DNA from: Nocardia wallacei
GTDB lineage: Bacteria; Actinomycetota; Actinomycetes; Mycobacteriales; Mycobacteriaceae
Assembly (NCBI RefSeq): GCF_029868745.1
Contig: NZ_JARWOP010000040.1
Span: 1-34,935 of the forward strand
Direction: 5' to 3'
DNA: 34,935 nt
The position numbers and the translations under genes were made by a program. Positions 9,883-19,231 of this stretch are shown here, one piece after another. Numbering within the stretch: the stretch's first letter is position 1; the number at the start of each line of letters is the position of its first letter. A model generated the notes under the pieces. It did no database searches. It worked only from the letters and a program-made list of their open reading frames with translations, and was not told the DNA's origin.

Positions 9883-12800
9883 GCCGTCCCCTGGTCGTCG
9901 TCGAAGAAGTCGTTGCCGTCGGTCCAGAAGTCGGTGGACCCCGAGCGCATCGCGCCGCCACCGTGTGCCATGCGGATCAGGTCCGCGGCATCCATGTGCA
10001 GGATCGACGCGGACTCCCCGCCTGAGTCGTCGGCCGGTCCGGGCACGGACTCGGGCAGCCGTCGCACCGGGGCCGAGGCGTCGCCGTCTGCGAGCGTCTC
10101 GGCCTCCGCCAGCAGCTTGGCGTGCAGGTGCGCGGCGAGGGCGTCCGGTGTGGGATGGTCGAACACCAGAGTCGCGGGCAGGCGCAGTCCGGTGGCGGCC
10201 GCCAGCCGGGTGCGCAACTCCATCCCGGTCAGCGAGTCGAATCCGAGTTCGGTGAAGGTCCGGTCGGTGGTCGGCAGGTCGCCGGTGTGCCCGAGTACCG
10301 CCGCGACCAGTTCGTGGACCAGGTCGTGCACCAGCTCCCGCCGATCGGTGGCTTCCAGCACGGCGAAACGCGCTGGGAACTCCGGCATGTCGGGCACCGC
10401 ATGCTCGGGCCGGGGCCGGAATTCGCGACGCGGCCGGGCCAGGCCGCGCAGTGGCGGCGGTGCGGCGGCCGGATCCAGCCGGGCCCGGTCCAGCGCGGCC
10501 AGCACCGGGACCGCGTCGTCTCCGGCGCACCCGGCGTCGAACAGCGCCAGCCCCTCGGCATCGGACAGGGGCAGGATTCCCGAGCGGGCCAGCCGCGCGC
10601 GGTCGGCATCTCCGAGCGCTGCGGAAACACCGGTGGTGCGCGCCCACAATCCCCAGGCCAGCGCGGTGGCCGGTAAGCCCTGTGTGTGCCGCTGCCACGC
10701 CAGTGCCTCCAGCCAGGCGTTCGCGGCGGCGTAGTTGGCCTGCCCGGCCGCGCCGATCAGTCCCGCGACCGACGAGAACAGCACGAACGCGGACAGATCC
10801 AGCTCGCGGGTGAGTTCGTGCAGATTCCAGGCGCCGTCCACCTTCGGCCGCAGCACCCGTTCGAACTGATCGGGGGTGAGCGTCTCGACCAGTCCGTCGT
10901 CGACGCTGCCCGCGGCGTGCACCACGGCCGTGAGCGGTCGTTCCGCCGGTATTCCGGCCAATGCGCGGGCGAGCGAATCACGGTCGGACACATCGCATTC
11001 GGCGGTCGTCACGGTGCAGTCGGCGGGCAGGCCGAGGGCGTTCGTGTCGATCGGGCCACGGCTGAGCAGCAGCAGGTGCCGCACGCCGTGGTCGGTGGTG
11101 AGATGGTGCGCCACCAGCCCCGCGAGCACGCCGCTCGCTCCCGTGATCAGCACCGTGCCGTCCGTCCGCCACGGCGTGCCGATCGCGGGTTCGTACGCGG
11201 GCACCAGCCGTGGTACCAGCACATCGCTTGCGCGCGTGGCGATCTGGGGTTCATCGGCGGGCAGCGGTCCGGCCGGGCTGCCGTCGGAGTCGACGAGCAC
11301 GAACCGGCCGGGATGCTCGGACTGGGCCGACCGCACCAGCCCCCACACGGCCGCCGCGGCCGGATCGGTGACGGCGGCGCCGCCCACCGCGACCGCGCCG
11401 CGCGTGCGGATCGCCAGCATTCCGGTGTCGGACTCGTGCAGCCAGTCGCGCATCCGGTGCAGCACCGTCTCCAGCGCGGACCGCACCCCCGTCGGCGTCA
11501 GGTCGAATTCGGGCAGCTCGAACCAGTTCAGCTCGGACCACGACAGGCTGCCGCCGCCGGGCGCGGGCCGGATCCAGCCCAGCCGGTAGCGGCCGTCCCC
11601 GGCGCTCAGGGTGCCGACCTCGACGGGGCGCAGCACCAGCGCGTCGACGGCCAGCACCGGGCGATCGCCGGCGTCGAATACCTCCACGGCCGATTCGGGA
11701 CCGCTCGTCAGCCGCGCCCGGATCGTGCCGCCGGCCGGGCCGAAGGAGCGAATACCGCGCCAGGAGAAGGGCAACCGGGTGGGTCCGGACGTGGTGGCGA
11801 GCGGATGCAGCGCGGCATCGAGAACCGCCGGATGGATCCGATAGCCGCCGGTGTGTACGCCCGCCGGGGCCGCGACGGCGGTGAAATGCTCGTCGTCGCG
11901 CGCGTACAGTTCCCGCGCGCCGCGGAAGGCCGGACCGTAGTGGTAGCCCGCCGCGGTCAGTTCGCGGTACCGCGAGTCGAGGTCGACGGGTTCGGCGTTC
12001 TCCGGCGGCCAGCCGTGCACCGACGGGCGCGTGCGGTCCGCTGGGGCCTGCGCCGCGACGGCCTCCGCGTGCCGGACCCAGTCGCCGTCCGGGGTGCGGG
12101 AGTGGATCGTGACCGCGCGGCGGCCGGCGGCATCGGCCGCGGCCATCGCCAGTTGTACGGCCACCGAGCCCGTGTCGGGGACGGTCAGCGGTGCGAGCAG
12201 GGTCAGTTCCTCGAGGTAGTCGAGCCCCGCGTGGTCGGCGGCCAGCAGCGTCATGTCGAGGAAGGCCGTCGCGGGCAGCAGCGCGGCACCGTGCACGACA
12301 TGGTCCGACAGCCAGCCCGTGCCGCCGGATACGGTGCCGGAGAACAGATATCCGCCGTCGGCCAGTGCGAGCGAACGGTCCAGCAGCGGATGCCCGGTGC
12401 GTTCGCGGTCCGCGCCGACGGTGTCCCCGGCGTCGAGCCAGTAGCGGCGGTGCTGGAACGCGTAGGTGGGCAACTGCACCGGCGGGGTGGCTGCCTCCGG
12501 ATACCACCGGATCGGCGTGCCCGCGGTGTGCGCGGCGGCGAGCCCGGCCACGACCGCGTCGGGTTCGGCGCGCCGGCTCGGCAGCAGCGGTGTGGTGGTC
12601 ACGGCCGCGTCGGCGGTGAACGCCTCCCGGGTCAGCGCGGTCAATGTGCTGCCGGGTCCGGCCTCCACGAACACCCGCACGTCGTGGTCGTCGCGCAGCC
12701 GGCGCAGGCCGTCGAAGAACCGGACCGGGCGCCGCACCTGGTCGACCCAGTACTGCGGGTCGCGCAGCCGGGCCGGATCCGCCGGCGCCCCGGTGACATT

Positions 12801-15170
12801 GGAGACGATCGGGATCGTCGGCTCGTGGTACTCGACCCCGCGGCACACCCGCGCGAACTCGTCGAGCATGGGCTCGACCAGCGGCGAGTGGAAGGCGTGC
12901 GCGACCCGCAGCCGGGAGGTCCGCCGTCCCAGCGTCTCGAGCGTGGCGGCGATCTCGCCGACCGCGGCGTCCGCGCCGGACAGTACGACCGCGGCGGTGC
13001 CGTTGATCGCCGCCACCGACACCGCGTGCTCTCGGCCGACCAGCAGCGGGGTCACCTTGTGCTCGGCGGCGGCCACCGCGATCATGCTGCCGTGGCCGGG
13101 CAGCCGGTCCATCAGCCGCCCGCGCGCCGCGACCAGCGTCGCCGCGTCGGGCAGCCGCCACACTCCGGCGAGGTAGGCGGCGGTGAGTTCGCCGATGGAG
13201 TGCCCGATGAGGAAATCCGGTCGCAGGCCCAAGGATTCGGCCAGCCTGTACATCGCGACCTCCACCGCGAACAGCGCCGCCTGCGTGAAACTGGTGCGGT
13301 TCAGCAGTTCCGCGTTGGCGCTGCCGGGCTCGGCGAACACCACCTCGGCGAGGTCGGTCTCGAGATGGTCGGCGAAGTGTGCGCACACCTCGTCGAATGC
13401 CTTGGCGTACACGGGATTGGTCGCATGGAGCTGTCGTCCCATCGCGACGCGCTGGGCGCCCTGTCCGGGGAACATGACGGCCGTGCGAACCTGCCCGCCG
13501 GACACCGTGCCGCGCACCACGGCCGGTGACTGTCCACCGGCGGCGAGGGTGTCCAGCCCGGTCAGCAACTCGCCGCGATCGTGCCCGAAAACGACTGCGC
13601 GCCGGTCGAAACGGGTCCGTGTCGTCACCAGCGCGCGGCCGATTTCCGCGGCCGGGAGGTCGGGATGGGCGCGGACGTGGCGGGCCAGCTCGGCGGCCTG
13701 ACCGGCCAGCGCGGCGTCGGTGCGGGCCGACAGGAACCAGGTCGTCAACGGCGGCAACGGGATCGGCGCGGTGAGCGCTACCGGGTCGGGTTGGGGCGGT
13801 TGTTCGACCACTACGTGCGCGTTGGTGCCGCTGATGCCGAACGACGACACTCCCGCCCGGCGGGGGCGGCCGGTGTCGGGCCAGCCCCGCGTCTCGCGCA
13901 GCGGCCGCACCGCGCCCGCCGTCCAGTCCACGTGCGGCGTGGGCTCGTCGACATGCAGTGTGGCAGGGAGCGTTCCGTGCCGCATGGCCATGATCATCTT
14001 GATCACTCCGGCCACTCCGGCCGCGCCCTGGGTGTGGCCGAGGTTCGACTTCACCGAGCCCAGCCACAGCGGGTCGCCGTCGCGGTCGCCGAACACCTCG
14101 AGCAGTGCGCGCACCTCAATCGGGTCACCGAGCGTGGTGCCGGTGCCGTGGCCCTCGACAGCGTCGATGTCGCCGGGCGTGGCGCCCGCCGCGGCCAGCG
14201 CCTGCCGGATCACCCGGGCCTGCGCCGCGCCGCTGGGCACGGTCAGCCCGGTGGAGTCGCCGTCGGAGTTGACCGCCGACCCGCGCAGCAGCCCCCACAC
14301 CTGATGGCCGTGCCGCTGCGCGTCCGAAAGCCGTTCCAGGACTAGAACTCCCACGCCCTCCGCGAAGCCGGTGCCGTCCGCCGCGGCGGCGTACGCCTTG
14401 CAGCGCCCGTCGCGGGCCAGCCCGCGCTGGCGGCTGAACTCCAGGAAGCTGGCCGGTGTCGACATCACCGTCACCCCGCCGGCCAGCGCCAGCCCGCACT
14501 CACCGCCACGCAGCGCCTGCACCGCCTGGTGCACCGCCACCAGCGACGACGAGCAGGCGGTGTCGACGGTCACCGCGGGACCGGTGAAGCCGAAGTTGTA
14601 GGCGAGGCGGCCGGACAGCACGCCCGCGGCACTGCCCGTGCCCAGCTGTGCCTCCAGTTCACCGGGCACCGTGCGCAGGCGGCTGGCGTAGTCGTGGTAC
14701 ATCGCCCCGACGAACACGCCACAGTCGCTGTGGCGCAACGCCTGCGGGTCCAGCCCCGCGCGCTCGAACGCCTCCCACGCCACCTCCAGCAGCAGTCGCT
14801 GCTGAGGATCGGTGGCGAGGGCCTCGCGCGGCGAGACGCCGAAGAACTCGGCGTCGAAATCGAAAGGGGTGTCGAGGAATCCGCCGCCTTCGGCGGTGAT
14901 CGTGCCGGGCCGGTCGGGATCGTCACCCAGCAGCGATTCCGGATGCCAGCCCCGGTCGGGCGGGAAGGGCCGCACCGCGTCGCCCCGGGCGGCCACGAAG
15001 TCCCATAGCTGCTGGGGCGAGCGGATTCCGCCGGGATACCGGCAGCCGATCCCGACGACCGCGATCGGCTCGCGCTGCGCGGACTCCAGCCGATGCAGTT
15101 GTGCCCGGGTCTCCAGCAGGGTGGTGGTCGCGCGTTTCAGGTAATCGCGCAGGGTGGCTTCGTCGGTCAT
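9879..15170 (-). CDS. type I modular polyketide synthase, ketoreducing/dehydrating module (KS-AT-DH-KR-ACP)
   Basis: PKS-A is a 1763-residue single module. The N-terminus ([19 protein letters not shown]) is a coiled-coil docking helix. The KS carries DTACSSS (Cys206), EGHGTGT and GHTQGAAG. The AT carries GHSIGE (Ser658) and AHAFHSP, so malonyl-CoA is predicted. The DH has a canonical [10 protein letters not shown] (His957) and VLDAALHP (Asp1118). The KR has VLITGASG (~1343), NYAAAN (Tyr1480) and a VDD B-type-like motif. The ACP has GFDSL (Ser1646). There is no ER, so the predicted output is an alpha,beta-unsaturated thioester. The C-terminal tail ([15 protein letters not shown]) resembles PKS docking segments and would meet the PKS-B helix. 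The ATG at 15170 has a strong GGGAGGAG site; the frame is open 186 bases further upstream, but that part runs into the loading gene and is Pro/Ser-rich. It starts 61 bases after the loading gene. Confidence 0.95.
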   Translation of the reverse strand: MTDEATLRDYLKRATTTLLETRAQLHRLESAQREPIAVVGIGCRYPGGIRSPQQLWDFVAARGDAVRPFPPDRGWHPESLLGDDPDRPGTITAEGGGFLDTPFDFDAEFFGVSPREALATDPQQRLLLEVAWEAFERAGLDPQALRHSDCGVFVGAMYHDYASRLRTVPGELEAQLGTGSAAGVLSGRLAYNFGFTGPAVTVDTACSSSLVAVHQAVQALRGGECGLALAGGVTVMSTPASFLEFSRQRGLARDGRCKAYAAAADGTGFAEGVGVLVLERLSDAQRHGHQVWGLLRGSAVNSDGDSTGLTVPSGAAQARVIRQALAAAGATPGDIDAVEGHGTGTTLGDPIEVRALLEVFGDRDGDPLWLGSVKSNLGHTQGAAGVAGVIKMIMAMRHGTLPATLHVDEPTPHVDWTAGAVRPLRETRGWPDTGRPRRAGVSSFGISGTNAHVVVEQPPQPDPVALTAPIPLPPLTTWFLSARTDAALAGQAAELARHVRAHPDLPAAEIGRALVTTRTRFDRRAVVFGHDRGELLTGLDTLAAGGQSPAVVRGTVSGGQVRTAVMFPGQGAQRVAMGRQLHATNPVYAKAFDEVCAHFADHLETDLAEVVFAEPGSANAELLNRTSFTQAALFAVEVAMYRLAESLGLRPDFLIGHSIGELTAAYLAGVWRLPDAATLVAARGRLMDRLPGHGSMIAVAAAEHKVTPLLVGREHAVSVAAINGTAAVVLSGADAAVGEIAATLETLGRRTSRLRVAHAFHSPLVEPMLDEFARVCRGVEYHEPTIPIVSNVTGAPADPARLRDPQYWVDQVRRPVRFFDGLRRLRDDHDVRVFVEAGPGSTLTALTREAFTADAAVTTTPLLPSRRAEPDAVVAGLAAAHTAGTPIRWYPEAATPPVQLPTYAFQHRRYWLDAGDTVGADRERTGHPLLDRSLALADGGYLFSGTVSGGTGWLSDHVVHGAALLPATAFLDMTLLAADHAGLDYLEELTLLAPLTVPDTGSVAVQLAMAAADAAGRRAVTIHSRTPDGDWVRHAEAVAAQAPADRTRPSVHGWPPENAEPVDLDSRYRELTAAGYHYGPAFRGARELYARDDEHFTAVAAPAGVHTGGYRIHPAVLDAALHPLATTSGPTRLPFSWRGIRSFGPAGGTIRARLTSGPESAVEVFDAGDRPVLAVDALVLRPVEVGTLSAGDGRYRLGWIRPAPGGGSLSWSELNWFELPEFDLTPTGVRSALETVLHRMRDWLHESDTGMLAIRTRGAVAVGGAAVTDPAAAAVWGLVRSAQSEHPGRFVLVDSDGSPAGPLPADEPQIATRASDVLVPRLVPAYEPAIGTPWRTDGTVLITGASGVLAGLVAHHLTTDHGVRHLLLLSRGPIDTNALGLPADCTVTTAECDVSDRDSLARALAGIPAERPLTAVVHAAGSVDDGLVETLTPDQFERVLRPKVDGAWNLHELTRELDLSAFVLFSSVAGLIGAAGQANYAAANAWLEALAWQRHTQGLPATALAWGLWARTTGVSAALGDADRARLARSGILPLSDAEGLALFDAGCAGDDAVPVLAALDRARLDPAAAPPPLRGLARPRREFRPRPEHAVPDMPEFPARFAVLEATDRRELVHDLVHELVAAVLGHTGDLPTTDRTFTELGFDSLTGMELRTRLAAATGLRLPATLVFDHPTPDALAAHLHAKLLAEAETLADGDASAPVRRLPESVPGPADDSGGESASILHMDAADLIRMAHGGGAMRSGSTDFWTDGNDFFDDDQGTA

Positions 15171-15231
15171 CGGGGGACTCCTCCCGGACGGTGCATGGGC
15201 GGTCGGCGAGAGCGGCGGGATCCGCAGCGGC

Positions 15232-17358
15232 TCAGCGTGTTCCGAGTTCGGCGTCGAGCAGTGCGAACAGCTCGTGGTCGGTGGCCCCGGTGACATCGGC
15301 GGTGGCGGCGGCGGGCGCGCCGGTGAGCTGGTTGAGCGAGGCTCGCAGGCGGTCACGCAGTTCGGCGTGCACGGCCGGTGCGAACGGGGTATCGCGCAGT
15401 GCGCGTTCGAATTCCGCGACCAGCTCCAATACCGGCGGACGGGCGCCGGCCGTGGCGATCCGGTCGCACAGTTGCCGGACCAGCGCGCCGACGGTGGCGT
15501 GGTCGAACAGGGTGGTGGTGGGCAGGTCCAGGTGGAAGGTGGCGCCGAGATGGCGCGCCAGCTCTACCGCCGCCAGCGAGCCCAGGCCGATGTCGCGCAG
15601 CCGGTCCTCGGCGGCCAGCACCGGCGGCGCGCCGCGGATGGTGCGGGCGACGCTCGCCGCCACGACGTCGAAGACGACGCGGTACTGCTCGTCGGGCGGC
15701 AGTGACGGCAGCGCCCGCAACCACGCGGGCGGGGCGGCGGCCGGCTCGGAAGGCGTTGCTGTAGACCGCTGTTCGTCCGGAGACCGATCGTCCGCCGTCG
15801 CGGCGAAGACACTGTGGTCCTCGTCGGCCAGCGCCGCGCGGATGACGATCTTGTCGATCTTGCCCATCGCATTGCGCGGAATCTGCGCGGCGTGCACCAC
15901 CCGCGTCGGCAGCTTGTAGCGCGCCAGCTCGCCCTCGGCGAAACGCCGCAGATCGGCCAGGGTGGGCCGGAGTTCGGCGCGGCTGCTCACGATCGCGACG
16001 ACGCTCTCGCCCTCGTGCGGGTCGGGCACTCCGACCACCGCCACATCGGTCACGCCGGGACACCGCGCCAGCACCTGCTCGACCTCGGCCGAGTACACGT
16101 TGTCGCCGCCCACGATGATCATGTCCTTGCGCCGGTCGACCAGGTAGAGGCAGCCGTCGCGGTCCAGATAACCGATGTCGCCGGTGCGGAACCAGCCGTC
16201 GACGAACGCGGCCGCGGTGGCCTCGGGGGCATTGCGATAGCCACCGGTCACCGTCGGCGCGCGCAGGCACACCTCGCCGGGCTCGCCCGCGTCCACCGGT
16301 GTCCCGGCGGCCGGGTCGAGGATGCGAATCTCGGTGTAGGGCAACGCGAGTCCGGCCGAGGCGGCATGCTCGGCGGTGCGATCGGCGGGCAGGCAGGTGA
16401 CGAACAGCGTCTCGGTGAGGCCGTACGCCTGCTGCAGCGCGATGCCGCGGTCCAGGTATCGGCCGATCAGCGGCGCGGGTGCGGGCGCACCGGCGGTGAC
16501 CGCGGTGCGCAGGGCCGACAGATCCGCCGCGGGGAAGCCGGGCAGGGCCGCGACCGCAGCGAACATGGCCGGTACCGCGAAAACGGTGGTGACCCGGTAG
16601 TCGACCAGATCCGCCAGCATCCGCGGGGGCTGGAAGTCGCGGCGCAGCACCACCGTTCCGCCGCGCAGCAACGTGCGCAAGGTGAAACAGCCCAGCGGCG
16701 CGGTATGGAACAGGGGCGCCACCACCAGGGTGACATCCAGCGGCGCGGCGGCCGCCACCATGTCCATGTTGACCCCGTTCCACCACAGGTTCCCGTGCGT
16801 CAGCTGCACACCCTTGGGCCTGCCCGTGGTGCCCGAGGTATAGGCGAGCATTGCGGGCCGGTCGGCCGGGCACGGTACGGGTTCCGGGACCGTGTCGCCG
16901 GCCATCGGCGGTAGCACTTCCCAAGCGCCGCTGGGGGTTTCGTCGAGGTCCTGGCCCGGGTCACCGGGCACGAGCAGCAGCCGTGCGGCGCTTCCGGCGG
17001 CCTCGGCGATCTCCCGGTGCCCGGGTTCGACCACGAGGGTGTGCGGCGCGCAGTCCGCGAGGATCACCGCCACCTCCGGCGCGGTCAACCGCGAATTCAC
17101 CGGCACGAACACCGATCCCAGCCGTGCGGCCGCCAGAAAAGTGGCCAGGAAGGTGACGCTGTTGCCGCCCAGGTACACCACGCGGTCGCCGTCGCCCGCG
17201 CCGCCGTCGGCCAGCACCGCCGCCAGCCGCCGGGCCTGCGCGGCGAGTACGTCGTAGCTGTAGGTGCCGCCCTCGTACACCACCGCGACCCGGCGCCCGG
17301 CCTGCCGGGCCAGGGCGTCCACGCGAGCCGCCGGGCCGAGATCCACCGTTGCCGTCAT
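15232..17358 (-). CDS. acyl/aryl adenylation enzyme fused to an acyl carrier protein (PKS loading didomain)
   Basis: This 708-residue didomain has an ANL-superfamily adenylation domain (~20-510) and a C-terminal carrier domain. Visible motifs are [12 protein letters not shown] (A3 loop, ~171-183), YGLTET (A5, ~309), [28 protein letters not shown] and the catalytic-lysine region NAMGKIDK (Lys500). The carrier has [12 protein letters not shown] with Ser594 as the phosphopantetheine site. The C-terminus ([13 protein letters not shown]) resembles class 1 PKS docking tails and would fit the PKS-A N-terminal helix. It should activate a free carboxylic acid as an adenylate and load it on its own ACP, as aryl-acid loading didomains do in rifamycin-type assembly lines. 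An MqnA-like gene next to it suggests a meta-substituted benzoate, but the acid pocket was not decoded. The ATG at 17358 is preceded by GGGAGGA. A fatty acid starter is the main alternative. Confidence 0.9.
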   Translation of the reverse strand: MTATVDLGPAARVDALARQAGRRVAVVYEGGTYSYDVLAAQARRLAAVLADGGAGDGDRVVYLGGNSVTFLATFLAAARLGSVFVPVNSRLTAPEVAVILADCAPHTLVVEPGHREIAEAAGSAARLLLVPGDPGQDLDETPSGAWEVLPPMAGDTVPEPVPCPADRPAMLAYTSGTTGRPKGVQLTHGNLWWNGVNMDMVAAAAPLDVTLVVAPLFHTAPLGCFTLRTLLRGGTVVLRRDFQPPRMLADLVDYRVTTVFAVPAMFAAVAALPGFPAADLSALRTAVTAGAPAPAPLIGRYLDRGIALQQAYGLTETLFVTCLPADRTAEHAASAGLALPYTEIRILDPAAGTPVDAGEPGEVCLRAPTVTGGYRNAPEATAAAFVDGWFRTGDIGYLDRDGCLYLVDRRKDMIIVGGDNVYSAEVEQVLARCPGVTDVAVVGVPDPHEGESVVAIVSSRAELRPTLADLRRFAEGELARYKLPTRVVHAAQIPRNAMGKIDKIVIRAALADEDHSVFAATADDRSPDEQRSTATPSEPAAAPPAWLRALPSLPPDEQYRVVFDVVAASVARTIRGAPPVLAAEDRLRDIGLGSLAAVELARHLGATFHLDLPTTTLFDHATVGALVRQLCDRIATAGARPPVLELVAEFERALRDTPFAPAVHAELRDRLRASLNQLTGAPAAATADVTGATDHELFALLDAELGTR

Positions 17359-17393
17359 CGATCCTCCCGCTGCTAGGACTTTCCGCTGCCGCG

Positions 17394-18293
17394 TCACGCC
17401 GAATCCGGCAGTGCGGCAGACAGATTCGTGCGGTACCCGGTTCGCCGCGCGAACTCCGCGATACCCTCCAGGTGCCGCGGTCCGAGGTCGAAGTCCAGGG
17501 CGCGGGTGTAGTAGCGCCGCAGGGTGTCCGCGTCGAATTCCTCCCAGCGCGCGGCCCGCTCGCACAACTCGTCCATTTCCGCCAGCGCCACATCGCGCGC
17601 GGTCAGCAGATCGGCGTGCACGCGGCGCACGGAATCCGGCTCGCGCAAGGCGAATTCGCGCCGCACACCGAGTACGGCGAAGACGAACGGCAACCCGGTC
17701 CACTCGCGCCACATCTGCCCGAGGTCGTGCACGATCAGGCCCCGCTCGGGCGCGTCGAACAGCGCGGTGCGCAGCGCGACGTCGCCGATCAGCACCGCGG
17801 CCGGGGCCTGCGCGAACATGATCGCCGGGTCGGGCGGGCTGACGAAGAACCGGGGCCGCACCCCGACGTAGTCACTGAGCAGCAGCCTGGCCAGCCGCAC
17901 CGAGGTCCGGCTGGTCGAGCTCATCGCCACCGGGACGCCGTCGAGCCGGTCCAGCGGCACCCGGCTCACGATCAGGCACGACATCACCGGTCCGTCGCAG
18001 CCGATGGCCAGGTCCGGCAGCAGCTCCAATTCGTCTGTGTGCGACAGGTATTCGACCAGACTGATGGGGCCGAGGTCGATCGATCCGGCGGCGAGCGCGT
18101 CGCTGAGATCGTCGGGGGTGCCGTGCACCAGATCCAGCTCGATCAGGTTGCCGGTGCGGGCCAGCCCCCACATGATGGGGAGCCAGTTGAGGAAGTCGAT
18201 ATGGCCGACCCGCGGACGTTGCCGCACGGTCGTGCGGTGCCGGTTGCGGGCACCCGGGCCGGACACTGAGCGCATAGGCCCACTGTTGTCCAA
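17394..18293 (-). CDS. chorismate dehydratase-like protein (MqnA/VitK2_biosynth family) in a PKS operon
   Basis: This protein of about 299 residues resembles MqnA, which dehydrates chorismate to 3-[(1-carboxyvinyl)oxy]benzoate, the first step of the futalosine menaquinone route. Supporting segments are RPRVGHIDFLNWLP with the FLN asparagine near the ligand site, IDLGPISLVEYL, CDGPVMSCLIVS, SSTSRTSVRLARLLL, AAVLIGDVALR and WTGLPFVFAV. The fold is periplasmic-binding-protein-like, but no signal peptide is seen. No mqnB, mqnC, mqnD or mqnE gene is in the window. It sits between the TetR gene (31 bases upstream) and the loading didomain (35 bases downstream) on the same strand, so I infer starter-unit supply. 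The start is uncertain: TTG at 18293 (beginning MDNS, as I recall for Streptomyces MqnA), ATG at 18275 or GTG at 18227. A housekeeping menaquinone role remains possible. Confidence 0.85.
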   Translation of the reverse strand: MDNSGPMRSVSGPGARNRHRTTVRQRPRVGHIDFLNWLPIMWGLARTGNLIELDLVHGTPDDLSDALAAGSIDLGPISLVEYLSHTDELELLPDLAIGCDGPVMSCLIVSRVPLDRLDGVPVAMSSTSRTSVRLARLLLSDYVGVRPRFFVSPPDPAIMFAQAPAAVLIGDVALRTALFDAPERGLIVHDLGQMWREWTGLPFVFAVLGVRREFALREPDSVRRVHADLLTARDVALAEMDELCERAARWEEFDADTLRRYYTRALDFDLGPRHLEGIAEFARRTGYRTNLSAALPDSA

Positions 18294-18324
18294 TCACCCA
18301 GGAGCGGTAACCCCTACGCGTCCC

Positions 18325-18987
18325 CTAAGCTCGTCGTTCGGCCGCACGACTGTGCGGCGGCACGGGGATCCGGTCGGGGTCGGTGGCGTGCTCGCGCAGC
18401 AGCCGCAGCATCGCCGTGCGGGCCCGGTCGAACACGGCGGGCTCGTCGAGCAGCGTCGAGTCGGCCACCGCGCTGCGCTCGATGGCCGCCAGTTCGAAGG
18501 CCAGCTGCGCCGGATCGGTCGCGGCGGTGATCTCGCCCAGTTGCTGGGCCTCCACGATGGTCTGGCGGTGAAAGTCGTGCCACTGCTGCCACACCGAGAC
18601 GATGGCGTCGCGCACCCGGCCGGGCCGCGACCCGAACTCCGAGCCGACCGACAGGAAGAAGCAGGCGCCGTCGGCCGCGGCGTCCCTGCTGGTGTGGTCG
18701 AGCCAGGCCTCGCACAGCGTACGCAGCCGCTCGATGCCCGAGGGCAGCCGCAGCGCCGGGCCGATCACCTCGGCGATGAAGGTCGACTTGGCCTCCTCGA
18801 TGGCGGCCAGCTGAAGTTCCTCCTTGGACCCGAAGAGCCCGAATACGCCGCTCTTGCTGGCGCCGAGGGCGGTGGCGAGCCGGCCGATGGTCAGCCTGTC
18901 CAGGCCCTCCACCGCGCCGACCTGGACTGCTTCACGCAGGATGGCACGGCGGGTGTCGTGGCCGCGTGCCGGGCGAGTCTCCGTCAT
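18325..18987 (-). CDS. TetR-family transcriptional regulator of the PKS/exporter locus
   Basis: The protein has 220 residues. The N-terminal TetR helix-turn-helix spans about residues 12-58, with IGRLATALGASKSGVFGLFG followed by SKEELQLAAIE, the typical recognition helix and exit. The C-terminal ligand-binding half includes ACFFLSVGSEF and a Trp/His-rich helix, as in YxaF/TetR_C-type regulators. A clear AAGGAGA lies 9 nt before the ATG. It is divergent from the MFS exporter gene, and the 244-bp gap carries two palindromes built on CCGAACG/CGTTCGG. The usual arrangement would be repression of both promoters, relieved by a ligand, here perhaps the polyketide. It precedes the MqnA-like gene by 31 bases on the same strand, so it could also lead the biosynthetic transcript. 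Confidence 0.92.
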   Translation of the reverse strand: MTETRPARGHDTRRAILREAVQVGAVEGLDRLTIGRLATALGASKSGVFGLFGSKEELQLAAIEEAKSTFIAEVIGPALRLPSGIERLRTLCEAWLDHTSRDAAADGACFFLSVGSEFGSRPGRVRDAIVSVWQQWHDFHRQTIVEAQQLGEITAATDPAQLAFELAAIERSAVADSTLLDEPAVFDRARTAMLRLLREHATDPDRIPVPPHSRAAERRA

Positions 18988-19039
18988 CGACCCGTGTCTC
19001 CTTTTTCACAACCCCTGGCTGAGTAACCCCTCGACACCC

Positions 19040-19063
19040 ATCGTAGCCGAACGATCGTTCGGC
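19040..19063 (-). promoter_or_regulatory. tetR promoter -10 and overlapping 18-bp palindromic operator
   Basis: GCCGAACGATCGTTCGGC at 19046-19063 is a perfect 18-bp palindrome. Directly beside it, reading toward the TetR gene, is TACGAT (19040-19045), which fits the TAnnnT -10 pattern. The palindrome would occupy the -10/-35 spacer, as expected for autorepression. No convincing -35 box was seen. The assignment to this TetR protein is inferred from the divergent layout. Confidence 0.6.
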
Positions 19064-19123
19064 CAGACTGTTCGGTCCGTGCCGTAATCCGCGCGCTTTC
19101 GTGAGTCGTCGGTCGTCACCGCC

Positions 19124-19172
19124 TTGACCGGACCGAACGATCGTGCGTTAATGAACCCGCACGAACGTTCGG
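19124..19172 (+). promoter_or_regulatory. exporter promoter region with 40-bp interrupted palindrome
   Basis: Arms CCGAACGATCGTGCG (19133-19147) and CGCACGAACGTTCGG (19158-19172) match as an inverted repeat at 14 of 15 positions around a 10-base spacer. The half-site CCGAACG is the same as in the palindrome at 19046-19063. TTGACC at 19124-19129 is a good -35 box for the exporter gene. A weak -10 candidate, TTAATG at 19148, lies between the arms, so a bound repressor would cover the promoter. Confidence 0.6.
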
Positions 19173-19231
19173 TTCAACAGACTGTGAGGTCTTCCCGATG
19201 TGCCCTCTCGTGATTCCCCGGCAGGTGGACG

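Noticed and set aside
9883..10698. N-terminal extension of PKS-B by about 272 codons
   Set aside because: It overlaps the ACP end of PKS-A in another frame; the ATGA junction and the docking helix place the start at 9882.
15171..15356. 62-codon N-terminal extension of PKS-A
   Set aside because: It overlaps the loading gene, is Pro/Ser-rich and unlike a PKS start; the ATG at 15170 has a strong ribosome site and begins the docking helix.
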